Counted from the stretch's first letter, positions 11,094 to 23,713 are shown. The stretch is DNA of 64,000 nucleotides from Selaginella tamariscina (GCA_003024785.1 PUQB01000353.1:124001-188000); one strand, 5' to 3'. The notes: generated by a model not told the origin, from the sequence alone. Numbers and translations: made by a program.

Positions 11094-12589
11094 ATAAAGC
11101 TTATAGGATGCATGTGACGCACAACCATACACATCGATATTCTGTATAATTTGTTATCTATATGGATTAATATTAATCGTACGATTACTATGTTGTAGGT
11201 TACTGATAAGATTAGACGACGGCTCCAATGAAGCAGTTATAGGGGTTGTCCGCACATTGGCTTCTGCAGTCCCATTGGCTGCACCTGCTCTTCGAGACTA
11301 TATCCTTATTTTCTATACTAACACACGCACACATACACGTCATATTTTGCGTAGGCACCTTCTGAAATATAGATACATTGTATCTGTGAATATGTAAATG
11401 TACGTTGTCTACACTCCCACAATGAATTCTTTTCTGTTGCCTTGACAAGGAATGCTGCTCCACATTTGCTGCAGAAGTTGTTGGTTTTAACTGCAGATTC
11501 CATGGGAACCAATCCAAAGCGTCGACGAGAGAAAGCGGATGTCTTCTGTGAAGCTATTCGTTCTTTAGATGGCACAGGTAACTATGCAGCTGTTGCTTTA
11601 ACATATACGTATACGGCTTCCGTATATATGTATGCTATACATATAATCTATCTCTCCCCCCTTAATTATACACACGCAAATTCTGACGCATGGTGTAATG
11701 ACAGATTTATCAGCAGTAAGTGTACGTGAACTATTGCTGCCAACAATACAGAACCTGAATGCGTGATCCTGATCTACTCGATCCAGCACACAAGGAAGCA
11801 TTGGAGATGATAACAAGAGAGAGATCTGCGGGAAAGTTTGAAGCCATCACCAAAGTTGTGAATGCTCATCTCAGCATGTCCACCAGGTCCATGAGTACCA
11901 TCTTTGGTGAATCTACACCCTCCACACCACAGGTTTGTATTACATATCAAGAGTATGTGTTTGTGTATGTATAGAGAGAGATTCACGTATAATATCTGTA
12001 ACTGAAAAAATAAACAGATGTATTTCTTTTATGCATGCATGCATGTGTGTGTGTGTGTTTTATTGTTTCAACTGTTTAAAGCCAATATCTGAGCAACCAT
12101 CAAGCCCAACTCAACCAATGATGAGGAACAAACTTTGGTAAGAAGTAATTAATTGTTACCAGAAATAACTAAGCATAGCGTTATAAACATAATTATTACA
12201 TTTGAATGTGATTGAACTCGGGCACTGTAAATAGCTGGCAATATTTAACAATTAATCTTTGTTCGCATAAAAGCATTATTTAATTTAATCAGTTATGTTT
12301 ATAACCTCTACTTTAACCTCTTAATTATATTTGTATTGCTATTTCACTTTCGTCAAAATAATATAAAGTATAAGTTCATGGTTTACATCTAAGGCTGTAT
12401 GTATGTAAACAATAAATTTTTAGTTTAGTAAACATGACAAATAATAAATTAGATATTTTTTTATTTTTTTTTTAATCTTGAAGCCACGTCTACTGTATAT
12501 AAGTTTACAGAAATGTCGATATTGCTGTTTAAAAAGCATAACCATTGTCTATATGAATTTTAAATTTAATTTATATTATTGGTAAATCA

Positions 12590-12748
12590 TGTTTTTTCTT
12601 CCATTTTGCATCAATTAGTTTAGAATTCAGCATTTGTTTCCCCTTTAACAATTTTTTTGTTACATAATTAAAGAATTTAAGATAACACTAGAAGCACGAA
12701 AAGAATGCACCACTCTTGGAGGTCAACAGAATAAACAAAGCTCTTGAC
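12590..12748 (+). pseudogene. Ancient relic of SK leader and exon 1
   Basis: The text from CATTTTGCATCAATTA through AATTAAAGAATTT and on to AAGAATGCACCACT, GGAGGTCAACAG and AAAGCTCTTG aligns in order with the SK leader and exon 1 of the younger copies (35,290-35,470 or 59,900-60,080), but is far more diverged than those are from one another. Counterparts lie at 30,360-30,487, 39,780-39,929 and 49,660-49,758. An older SK duplication therefore existed upstream of the LRR gene before the present array formed. Confidence 0.6.
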
Positions 12749-13125
12749 TTATATTACATAATACTATTATATTAAAGTAAAATGTATTTTTATTATTTAG
12801 TTTTGAATAATATGTCAATTTGTAACTCACAAAAATCGAATATAAAAATTAATTTTAAATGTCTTTAATCCTAATCACCATTAATAAATAAATAAAATCT
12901 CTTAACTAACGTGTGAGCTTAGATCTTCAGACCTAAACCTATTTTGCTTCAATAATTAGTTTAGTGTTTAAGATAATATTAATAACATTATATAATATAA
13001 ATGTATAATTAAACATTATAAAACAAATGAGGGTAATTTACGTTAACTACAAACACATACACATACGCAGTGTATATACAGAGAGTGATGTTACTAACAT
13101 TTTCTTATATGTTTGGTCACTACAG

Positions 13126-13190
13126 GCTTTCAAGATTGTTGGCGATGTTACTATACGTAATGCATCACTTAGCTCTGGGAGTTCATACGT
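13126..13190 (+). pseudogene. Exon-like AFKIVGDV piece, block I (decayed)
   Basis: An AG acceptor in CACTACAG is followed by a reading starting AFKIVGDV, degraded relative to the copy at 50,096. The gene of origin is not recognised. Confidence 0.35.
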
Positions 13191-14176
13191 ACAACACGCG
13201 CGCGCATACACACATTGTGTGTGTGCACATACACATATATATCCATGTGCATATTTACTTTTTAAAGTTTAAATATCATAATTATATTTAGTGTTTTATT
13301 TAATTAATTATGGTAACAATAATTTAGTACCTTATTGCATGTAAACAATTTAACAACACAAACTTAACGCTACTTTAAACACGAACTCAATGCTGTAAAC
13401 AATTTACTTTACAACACCACACAGACACTCAAAAAAACTTCCTACGGTGTAATTGCGGGAATAGACGTAAAGCAGCGTACAACATATATACATGTATGTA
13501 TGCTATGATATAAACAATTTATACAATGGATATATCAATAACTAATTTAAATATATGTATTTTATGTTATATATATACATTAATAATGGAGGTAATTTTG
13601 GTATATTTAGAAATTACTAAAGATTTATGGTACAACTAATCTTATAATATAACCTATTGTTAATTTATAAAATAATCTCAACATAATAAGAAATATATTT
13701 TTTTTATATAAACCCTAAGATTGAATACAAGGATATAAAAGTTTTTTGTCTCTGTGTATTTACTGTGTTGTCTCTCACAAATATATATTGCCACTAGATT
13801 TTATTATTATATTTACATTATATTTATAGACGTGCACTTGTCACATATTTTAAGTAGATAAAGGATGGTTTTTTGAATTTTAAAATATGCCTTTTGAACT
13901 TTAAAATTTGAATTCATCAGTTAACCCCCTTAACCTTTGGAATACGATCTGTTTAATTCATAATCCAGTGAGAATTTTAATCAATGTTCAACTTGAATAC
14001 AATATCATTTTAATTTTATTCAATTTTTAATTAAATAAATTATATTTTAACAAAGTTAATATTTGGGCAAATTAATTAATTAATACACATTTTGTATATG
14101 TTACGACTCCTGTATATTATATAGTGAGTTATCGATCTGGTAATTGAACGTCCCTGTTCTTTGATTCATCAGCAAT

Positions 14177-16305
14177 ATGCTCATTCTAGTGATTTTATCT
14201 TCTGCTTGTAAATTTCTCATTATCTCATTCACCATGTCCACCGATTGACAATGAAATTGAAGCTTTGAAACTCTTGAGAAACGGGTTGAACATCTCATTC
14301 TGGAACGACACAGTTCATCCCAACAATTGGCAAGGTATAAAATGGAACTCACACGGTCAAGTGGAGAGCATAACCTTGCTCAATCACGGTCTCAAAGGAA
14401 CTCTCAACTCCGTGTGGGATGGACTTCCTTCCTTGACTAGTCTCGATCTTTCACAGAATGCTATCACAGATATCAAAATCTTCCATTGCAGTACCAAAAA
14501 CAACAGCAACATCAAAGAATTGAATCTGAGCTCCAACTTATTGCACGAGATTCCCCAGAATCTCCCAACAACCTGGTGGTTTTGGATGTCAGTAATAACT
14601 CTTTGAATGGCAGGATTCCTAAGTTCGACTCTCTGCGCGTTCTCAACTTGTCCTTGAACAACTTCACTGGGGATGTGTCTTTCGGTGACAATGTCGAGCT
14701 TCAAGTGTTGGACCTCAGTCACAACAGATTCAATGGCTCCATTTCGAACTTATCGCAGCTGCAGAGTATTCAATCCCTTAATCTTTCGTATAACGAGCTT
14801 GGAGGGGTCATCCCCAACGAAGTCTTCCGACAAATGAGGAATTTAACACGCCTCATCTTGTCGGATAATCACTTTGTTGGGGGAATACCAACACTCGAGA
14901 ATTGTTATAGTCTTTCTTATGTTGACTCACAGCTAACAACTTGAGTGGAGGAATACCTTCAAGCCTTGGAAGACTTCCAGAGCTCTACATTCTCAGTGTT
15001 GGTCACAACATGCTGTCGGGCCAACTTGTATTTGAAGCTGGGAGTTTCCTTAAGTTAGAAAGTTGTTTTTACAAGGAAATAAGTTTGAAGGGACTCTCCC
15101 TAGCAGCTTAGGAGGCCTGCAGAGGTTGAGGAAACTATGTCTAGGTAATGGCTTCACTGGCAAAATACCTCCTGAGATAAGTAACTGCTCGCTGCTCGAA
15201 GAACTTTGGGTCAATGACAACATGCTAAGTGGTCCTATTCCTGTTGATCTTTCCAAACTCAATCGTCTTCGTTTCTTGGTTTTGGATGGGAACTTGATTT
15301 CTGGGGAAATCCCTCCAGAGTTGTCCAATTGCTCTCAACTTGAATCTTGTATAAAAATAACAACTTCAGGCAGACTGCCGGAGAACCTCGGGACATGCAC
15401 AACTTGCTGATTTTATCAATTTCAAACAACAAACTTAGTGGTATCATCCCAGCAACATATAAGAACTTGATGTCATTGGGGTTTGGCTGGCTATAATATG
15501 CTGTCCGGAGAAATTCCTATGGCACTTGGAGAGCTTCAATCTCTTCAGTTTTTGTTCTTATCCAACAACCGATTCTCTGGGGATATTCCCTGGTGGTTAC
15601 CGAACATGACACGGTTCGGGCGGTAATTTCTCATACAATATCTTCACTGGACAGATACCACCGAGCATTTCTTTCTTTCCAAGATGTGCTGTTATACAAT
15701 AAGGCACGGAGACTGCTCTAGTGCATACTCAGGCTTGACATACGCAGGATATGCATTACCCATGATCTTGACCTCTCGCATAACGAGTTAACTGGGAGTA
15801 TTCCCTGAAGTTGGAATTTGCATAAGTTACAGGTGTGGATTTGAGTGGTAACCTCCTCAGTGGTTCAATTCCAGACAACCTCGGACACGCTAGGCAACTC
15901 CTCAATCTCATTCTGTCAATGAACGAGCTTACTGGTCACATCCCGACCTCTCTTGGGATCTTTCTTTCCTCTCATCTCTAGACGTGTCGTATAACCGTCT
16001 CGAAGGCAGGATTCCGCAGTCCACACAGTTTCTGACATTTCCGAATGCGTCTTTCGTCGGTAATCAGTTGTGCGGAGCTCCACTTGGTGAATGTAGTTTG
16101 CCAACTCAAGATCCTTCTCTGGATGTTGATGTTTCTAAGGAGCAACTTAACAGGTGGATTCCAGGGTGATATTTGCAGTTACTTTCTTATATGCATTCTT
16201 CATCAGTTCCATTGGTACGTACTTTGCACTCTCTCGCATCAGGTTTCGGGCACCAAAGATCTTCAGTATTACGAAAACATATCCCATGTAGAGAATAAAC
16301 TTTAA
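14177..16305 (+). pseudogene. LRR receptor-like protein pseudogene, block I
   Basis: The most damaged of the forward LRR copies. The same signal peptide, N-terminal cap, roughly 22 LRRs, C-terminal cap, membrane span and short kinase-less tail are recognisable in sequence order. The signal peptide is already frame-shifted (the region before IDNEIEALKLL is shorter than in block II), and further breaks separate pieces at about 14,265-14,606, 14,486-14,944, 15,063-15,410 and 15,984-16,305. Between 15,600 and 15,900 many single-base differences occur that are absent elsewhere. The 3' end (CCCATGTAG before the stop) groups with block II rather than blocks III and IV. Confidence 0.85.
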
Positions 16306-17385
16306 AGGGTACTAAATTGAGTTTTAATTAACCACCTCTTTCATTTGTTATTAAAAATGTAAGATTAACTGTTAACATATGCCAGTCAAGAAACTATTTG
16401 TTTCATGTTAAACTTTTATATTACGGTTAATATTATCTCCTCATCAAAATATATAAAAACTCTAAGGACCATTGTGAATAGAGCAATTACTTCACATAAA
16501 ACTAGAATTAGTTATTTAAAATAAGTAACAAACTAATTTAGCGTTTTATTATTATTAGCAATTACAATAAATTAGTAGCTTACTGCTCATATTTACAATG
16601 GATTTAAAAAGTTGCAATTTAAAATGTTTGAAATCTATTCCTAAGTTCCTTTAGCAAATATAAACTGTGTATGTTCTTGTAATGAGAACATCTGGCTATT
16701 TAATATAGTACAATTTTAAATTTTCACTTGTATAATACCATAATTAAAGTACATTCCAAGGGAAAATCAAGTGAATTATTTTCATTAACCATTTTATTAC
16801 ATAGGGTATTCTAAACTCTCATTATACGTTATACATATACCACGTGTGTTGTGTGTGTGTGCTATCTTTTTCGTAAGTTTCTTCGAGCATACAAATAAGA
16901 AACGTGTAACACACAAGCTTTTCAGTTCAAAAGTGAGGACAGCAGAGTGATTGAAGAAAGCTTTGTCTACGATAAGACAGGATAAATTTGTCTAATTTGC
17001 AGAATTTTTACTATACAAAAGTCCGTTCTTGTGCACTATTTATTTAGATAATTCTACACGACTTAACTGAAGACTTTTCAGCAGGAACATCCTTATCAAG
17101 ATTTTTTTCACACTTGAAATTACATAAAGTGTACAGTTTCTACAATAATGCATGCAGACACACATCTATTGACTTGAATTATATACTGTCTACAGTAAGC
17201 ATAGTTATGCAGCTCTAACACAAACATTTTCTAAGATTTCTAAATTTAATATAGATGTAGAAGCCTTTAAATTAACTACATTATATTAATAATACTACAG
17301 CCGTGTAAAACAGACTACTCCACAAATGTATTTTTTGTGTACTTATTTCAAAGTTAGGTTTTCAAACCAAACGTGATTAAAAATG
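16306..17385. other. Spacer between LRR and SK copies, block I
   Basis: AT-rich, no gene. It is a copy of the spacer in the other units; a faint relic of the opposite-facing tRNA remains near 17,300. The end of the spacer is fused at about 17,388 directly to the end of SK exon 3, so SK exons 1 and 2 are lost. Confidence 0.6.
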
Positions 17386-18915
17386 CTCATCCTTGCTGAG
17401 AGCATGTATGTAGGTTCTTGTCAGTACCTTACACACACGTACACACACTTGTTTTGTAGTCAAAAAGAGTGAACTTATTGAATAAGGGGGCAGGAATACA
17501 TGCGTCTATTTTCACGAGAGCGGACTATACAAGAGCTCTGCGATACATCTCACACAGCGTATATGTCTGTCCAGGCGTATGAATGCAGTGCTCTCGTGCT
17601 AGGCTCGTTTTGTAGGAAAAGAAGGTGATCTCTCTCTCTCTAGCCGAGCATAGATTTGGGTTTACCACGGAATAGGAAGGGACATACTGCAGTGCTTTGC
17701 AAGTAAACTCGAGAGTCCCTTTTACACATTCGTGCCTTTCATCCAGGTATGTTACACACTGGTACACACACACACACACACACATATATGTATATGTGTG
17801 TGTGTATATGTATGCAGTGGATTCTACATGGGCTCCTATGTAACACCCACGTACACATACACATGCATATGAGTAAATCATAAAGCTTTATGGAGCTACA
17901 CACGCATACATGTATATCATTTTATGTAACATATATGCCATACACATGATGTATATAATAGATAAGCTTTCTTGTGTGGTCCAGAGTAGAGCATTGGATG
18001 GGAATATTACCAGGACCAGACGACGGTAAACTAATGTAAGTATTTGGAGATACCGTACAAAAGCTGAGCTATTAGACATGCTACTGTAATAATGGATTGG
18101 CATTTGCCAGCATATTATGGGGATATACCGTCAGTCCGTTGGAGCTGCTATGTATGTATTTGGTGGTTATGATGGCAAGAGCAACTTAAACGATCTTCAT
18201 ATAACTATGCACTGGAACTCACATACATATGTATATATGTTCTTTGATCTCTTTCATATGCACAGAGTATTGTTGATTAAGCTCCATAAGCATCACTAGT
18301 AGGAAGGATCTTTGTATATGTATAATGAATAGATGTACAATTTTGATACGTTTACATACACATGGAAGAAATGGAATATACTTAAAGTCAGGCTAGTCTG
18401 TGGAAGGTCAATGCATGCCATACTGTTGACCAGTCAACAGTTTTATCATATGGGAGAATACTTGAGATATACTTCACTTAAGAACTGGAGAAGGTAAGTA
18501 GATTAAAAACTTACAATTATAACATATTTATATAATATGGTAAATTTTTTTAAGTATATATACTCAAGTAGTTATTGTTATATAATCTCGTTCACGTCTG
18601 ATTTACACATGTATTAATATTTTGAAGCTCAGTAATATATTTATTATGTAACTATGTATACCAAATATCTTCACTCTTAACAAAATTATATAAGTATTTA
18701 TGCATGTTGTAGTGGTCATCACGTATATATGAGTGGTATATAATTATATGTATATAACTTATATAAATAACACGCACACACCACCTGATCAGGTGTCATG
18801 AGCTTGAGTTGCAACGGGAGTTGGGGAAAGAAAAGAAGCAAAGTACACACACTTAGAAACGTTTGTTCAATACGAAGAAAACCTACAGGATCTTGCACTT
18901 GCTTATTCATAGTGT
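17386..18915 (+). pseudogene. Truncated SK (Sfi1-like/Kelch) pseudogene, block I
   Basis: Starts within SK exon 3 and runs through the Sfi1-type exon with RRMNA-like coding (about 17,460-17,625). After only about 19 bp of CT-rich sequence this meets the first Kelch exon (about 17,640-17,750), i.e. the shared internal deletion. Further Kelch exons lie at about 17,820-17,845, 17,960-18,100 and 18,100-18,220 (VFGGYDGKSNLNDLHI), a divergent one at about 18,340-18,500, and the C-terminal coiled-coil exon at about 18,797-18,905. Frames are interrupted several times. Confidence 0.75.
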
Positions 18916-19483
18916 GTGCCTGTGTACATATACATATTGCATCTTTAAACTAAACTCGACTTAAATGATTATAAAGAAACGCTCTGATTCTAAGTTGATG
19001 TTGATTCTATTTAAATAAAATATAAATTATATTTCAATAAGGATATAGTTTAAATAGTAAAATAAATAATTTATTTATTAAATATTTATTAAACTAAGAT
19101 ATAATTAAATATTATGTCCCTATGCTTTTGTACACATATAATATGATAACATGATACTGTCGGCGAATATATATACAACACTGTACACATGCATATATAT
19201 ATACATGCCGAAGGTTCCGAATGCCAAACCATGAAGCGAATGTTTTATTTTTCTTAACAATGGGTAACTTCTGTTCTGAACACATATATATGTAGTGTTT
19301 TTATTTACACTAGATTATTGTACGATATGTTATGACAGTAAACCATGCATACGGAAAATGCTTAAAATCGTTTTGAATAAACGAGAGAGAGACTCTTACA
19401 GACATCCACATCAAAGAGATAGATGAGCGCTTTTGACATGTTTGATTTAAAATTAGCTTTTTAAATAAATATATAAAAGTAAT
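18916..19483. other. Spacer between SK copy and tRNA relic, block I
   Basis: AT-rich, no gene; a copy of the same spacer in the other blocks. Confidence 0.55.
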
Positions 19484-19554
19484 AGTCTTATAGTGTACTA
19501 TTTATCACGTCTGTCTACACACAGAAGGTTGTGAGTTCAACTTCGCTGAGGCTA
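19484..19554 (+). pseudogene. tRNA-Val-like relic, block I
   Basis: It starts AGTCTTA and has a decayed D arm, the anticodon arm without one loop base, a damaged T arm, and the 3' end GCTGAGGCTA. It is in the fixed position after SK. Confidence 0.7.
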
Positions 19555-20089
19555 TGTCTCTTCTAGAAGCATATTAAATTTGTTAATAAAAATCAACATT
19601 AATTGATAAATTAAATTTGTTAATAAAATGCAAGTTTAATTGATAACATTAAATTTGTTAATAAAAAATGCAAGATTAATGGATAACATTAAATTTGTTA
19701 ATTAAAATACCTTTTCAAAAATCCACCCCCGTTATGAATTTTTATATTACTGTTAATATTATCTTCAACACAATGTACATAAAAAGTGCAGTACAGGAAG
19801 ACCACACTCGCCTGTTCCACTTTCTTATTGAACATGCACCCAGAACAAAGTGCGTTCCATGGAAGTTAAATACCTGGAATGAAGAAACCATGAACTTGCC
19901 AGATTCATAGAGCCACATCTATAACCTAGAAACTATTTATTTACTGTTCATATTATCTATACATAAAAAGTGCAGTACAATAAAACTAGTTGCTAGCTAA
20001 AATTAGTTAATTGTAATAATCACCTGGACCTTGCAAAGTCTAATTAATGTCCGGACAATAAAAATACATAAAAATTAATTAATTTGATT
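19555..20089. other. Spacer with short tandem repeats, left flank of the retrotransposon
   Basis: No gene. At about 19,570-19,710 there are four imperfect copies of a 45-bp unit (TTAAATTTGTTAATAAAA... ATTGATAACA), a local tandem array also seen twice at 37,980-38,060 and at about 384-460 in inverse. The region ends in GATT at 20,086-20,089, the target duplicated by the LTR element. Confidence 0.6.
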
Positions 20090-20249
20090 TGTGAGAGCTC
20101 GGAATATAGAAATGTGTATATCCATTAGTTCAGAAACCCTAACTTATATACAAGAGCGAGTGGTCCAGATTGAATCCAATCCGACGGCTATCAAAATCCA
20201 CTACCTAATAATAGTATGTGCACATGCAGCCGTACACGTGGATCTTACA
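20090..20249 (-). repeat. 3' LTR of the gypsy element
   Basis: 160 bp, direct repeat of 24,772-24,924. In element sense it begins TGTAAGATCC and ends GAGCTCTCACA, with the purine-rich tract just inside. Confidence 0.9.
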
Positions 20250-20281
20250 TCATCCCCTCCTCTCGGAAGGGTGTAAGTTGG

Positions 20282-21874
20282 TTAGGGTTCTCTTGTAGAC
20301 GGGCCCGGATCTGGAGGAACATCAGGAGGAGGCACTGGTGGATCTGTAGGCGGCACAACTTGTTCCCGTTGCACAAAATGCTTCAACCGTTGTACATGTA
20401 CAATCTCCGGAGGATCGGGTTGAATGTCGTGCCGAACCTCATAAACCTGTGGCCCTACTTGCCGCACTCGATACGGTCCTTTCCACTGAGGAAGGAGACT
20501 CTTAGCTAAACCACGTACCGTAAGCTTGGGAAAACGAACCAACACCAGTTCATCAACCTTGTACTCCGCAGGAGGACGATGATGCGAGTTGTAGCGTTGT
20601 TGTTGTCCTACTTGTACGCGGCCCAAGTGTTCTGCTGACTCCGCACGAACCAATGGAAGAATGCTCGTCAGATACCGATCCCACGACCTAGCATCAGCAG
20701 CTCGCGGTAACCGAGAAGGCAAACCCAACTCCGTTGGCAACACCGGGTCATGACCATACAAAAGCTTATATGGGAAGTACCAATGGAACTTTGAACTCCA
20801 GTGACATAAGCATATCGGAGAGACGGCAGATAACCATCCCAATCTGAATGTTGAAAGTTCACATACTTCGCGATCATCCCCTTGAAGGTTCTGACGCCGT
20901 TCCACTAAACCATCTGTCTGAGGATGATAAGCACTTGTGAAAGTGTGGCGTATCCCTAATCGAGATGTCAAAACATGAAATGCCTCAGCCATAAATGCGG
21001 GACCATTATCCGAGAGAATTCGCTCCGGACAAGAATGCTGAAACACGACCCGATTCAGGAGAAACTGACCAACAGCAGAAGCAGTCGCACTAGCAAGAGC
21101 ACCAACTTCTACCCAACGAGTTAGGTAATCAGAAGCAATAATAACGTACTCGTTACCAGTTGACCGCGGAAAAGGTCCCATCAAATCAAATGCCACCAAT
21201 TCAAACGGACGAGAAACTGCAATTGACTCCAACCGTCCTTCCGAAGCACATGGGGGAGTATTGCGAGCTTGGCACCACACACAGCTACGCACATACCGAA
21301 TCACATCTCCTCGCAACTCCGGCCAATAGAAAGATCTGCGCAGCTTCTCCATCACCCGACGATGTCCCATGTGCCCGCCAAGAATAGGAGAGTCATGGTA
21401 AGCATGGAGGAAGCGTGGAATGAAGATTGAAGGCACCACCAACCGCAAAGGATCATCTGGATCAGTCCCCACAAAATAAAGAAGGTCATCCTGAAGGCGA
21501 TACTGTGAATGTAAATGCCTGAAAGGCAAGTCATCAGCAAGTGATGCAGGATTCTCAAACCCATCACGAAGCCTTCGAATCCACGGCTCAACCTTTTGAG
21601 CTTCCCGAACCTCATCCAAAGACGGCAAATCTAACTCTGCATTCTGCGGACACTGAATGTCAAGCACAGCAACTGCTGATGGTACGGAATCTTCATCCAA
21701 AAAGTCCACTGAAGCTGGAACAACTGGTTCCTCTGGGGCAACAGAAGAGAGAGAAGGTGGAAGAGGAGCCCGAGAAAGAGCATCAGCATCAGCCATGGAA
21801 CTCCCTGGACGATGAACAACTTCAAAGTCGTAAATTTGAAGTTTCAAGGCCCACCGAGCAGTACGCCCAATCAA
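20282..21874 (-). mobile_element. Gypsy element: end of RNase H and integrase region
   Basis: Part of the fossil element, and its longest open stretch. It shows the end of the RNase H domain (DADALSR motif), an integrase zinc-binding domain, a DDE-type integrase core (SDNG and YHPQTDG motifs) and a GPY/F-type C-terminal module (WKGPYRV). I see no chromodomain after it. Confidence 0.9.
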
Positions 21875-23700
21875 ATTCTTTCCGCTTCAACAACGAAGTG
21901 ACTGCTGCATGATCGCCTTCCAACAACGTCCGCGAACCATGCAAGTAGGCATGGAGCTTCTCAAAACCCCAAACTGCTGCTAGACACTCCTTTTCAGTTG
22001 GAGTAATTCACCTCTGCTGGCTGCAATGTACGGCTGATGTACGCAATGGGATGTCGTTGGCCAGGAACACTACTCTCCTGCATCAATACACCCCCAGGCC
22101 GATGTCAGAAGCATCTACACGCAAGATGAAAGGACGGTGTAATCCGGGTACGCCAAAACTGGAGGAGTCGTCAACAACTCTTTGAGATCTGCAAATGCCT
22201 GCTTGCAATCCTTAGACCAAACAAAAGAAGTCATTGACGATTTCAACAACGCGCGCAACGGTGCAGTACGATCTGAAAGATGATCCACAAAACGACCCAG
22301 ATATTGTACCTTGCCAAGAAAGCGTTGCACATCATTCACACACTTTGGCGTAGGGAACTTCAAAACTGCAACTAGTTTGTCAGGATCGACTTGCAAACCT
22401 TCACGTGAAATGCGATAACCCAGATAAGTGGTGTCCTTTGATCCAAACACACACTTAGATGGCTTCAACTTCAAACCAACTTCCCGCAGTCGATCCAAAA
22501 CCTTACGTACATCACCGACATGCTCCTCCCACGTTCCATCCGAATGGATCAAAACATCATCGATGAAATCGGCAGTCACCTCCGGCATGTCGCAAAGAAC
22601 CTCGTCCATCATACGCTGGAAAGTTGCTGGAGCATTGCTCAAACCGAAAGGCATCACCAGGAACTCGTACAGGCCAAATGGTGTCGAAAAGCAGTCTTGG
22701 GAATGTCCATGTCAGCCATCGGAACTTGCCAATATCCAGATGCGAGATCTAACTTGGTGAACCAACGGCTCCGCCCCAGTCGATCCAAAAGGTCTGCAGT
22801 ATGAGGAAGTGGGTACACATCTGAGACGGTTACCTCATTTAACGGGCGATAGTCAATGCAGAATCGAACGCTCCCATCAGGCTTCGTCACAAGGTGAGGT
22901 TCGCACGCCCAAGGACTTCGAGACTTCCGGATAACACCCTTCTCCAACATCTCTTTGACATTCGCTCGTAAGATCTTGAGCTCCTTTGGTGACGCCGAAC
23001 AGGTACCTTGATTGGCCTAGCTTCTCCAGTTGGAATAGGGTGGCGTGTCGCAATCTTGGCCCCAGATGACAAGTCGAAGTTGAAAAGATCAGCATACTCC
23101 TTCTTGAGTTGATCAACAACTACAGCACGACGATCATCTGATGGATCCAAAGAAGGAAAGGAAGAGCATGAAGGGAAAATGGTTGGAAATAGGGTGAGAC
23201 AAAAGTGATGGAAGCAGAGGTGGAAGCAGATGGACGAAGTGGAATAGAAGTAAGAGGAATGGAAGAAAGACGAGGGAGAGTCAAACAAGGGGGAGACTTT
23301 TCAAAGTCACACTTGGCATGATTGCGAGTTAACCAATCCATACCAAGAATAAGGTGAAAAGCTTGACTCGGCACCACCCGCAAAGATTGAAGCTCGAGCT
23401 CACAATCATCACACGAACAACAATGTCCACTTCATCCCGCGAACAAGCATGAGTATGTCCGTTGCCGTACAGAATGAAGACTGGTTCTACCGCACGACGC
23501 AAATGAAGGCTGCAACGTGTAGCAACAGATTGAGAAAAGAGGACAAACTTGAACCTGTATCCACCAACACTGAAAGGAAAACAGGACGAGGCGTGCGATT
23601 GAAACGAGCTTGAAAAGTGAAAACCGGATGATTTGGTGCCGAGTGAACCCCTTGATGATACTCCCGAAAGAAAGATGGAGGGGTCACTAATTTATTCGCA
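21875..23700 (-). mobile_element. Gypsy element: protease, reverse transcriptase and RNase H region
   Basis: Part of the fossil element. An aspartic protease motif (VDTGSS) and the downstream LGMDWL motif are followed by reverse transcriptase blocks (CIDYRPLN, PFGLSNAPATFQ, FIDDVLIHS) and RNase H sequence. This order and these motifs place it in Ty3/gypsy. The region is broken. Confidence 0.88.
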
Positions 23701-23713
23701 CGAGGACCCTCCT

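Larger units (their letters stand above)
8050..12141 (+). pseudogene. RELCH-like HEAT-repeat gene, longest copy (block I, 5' truncated)
   Basis: RELCH proteins (LisH domain plus HEAT repeats) act in endosomal/trans-Golgi membrane traffic in animals; plants have homologues. Fourteen exons match the family C-terminal two thirds: 8,050-8,124 (GELRTETELLPQCWEQ), 8,390-8,568, 8,687-8,836, 9,322-9,477 (LGERERWNIEVLLRML), 9,579-9,649, 9,697-9,814, 9,952-10,082, 10,265-10,434, 10,531-10,636, 10,786-10,925, 11,199-about 11,300, about 11,448-11,577, 11,705-11,932 (LDPAHKEALEMI) and 12,082-12,141 (ending RNKLW). The LisH/N-terminal part is absent left of 8,050. Defects: a one-base loss after EERR in exon 2, a repeated GGTTAAGAA tract shifting exon 3, an in-frame TGA after CPPM in exon 4, and a loss at the start of exon 11. 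Most introns carry TG/CA runs. I call it a pseudogene, though some indels could be sequence errors. Confidence 0.85.
12142..14176. other. LRR upstream region, block I
   Basis: AT-rich, with no intact gene. It holds an old relic of SK exon 1 (12,672-12,748), an exon-like piece (13,126-13,190), a CG/CA microsatellite and a telo-box-like AAACCCTAA at 13,710-13,718, then the 5' flank of the LRR gene. It is conserved over its length with 39,336-41,361 and partly with 29,837-31,879 and 49,659-51,138. Confidence 0.6.

Noticed and set aside
21541-21912. Plus-strand open frames across the retrotransposon
   Set aside because: They are antisense shadows of the integrase and reverse transcriptase regions and have no independent support.
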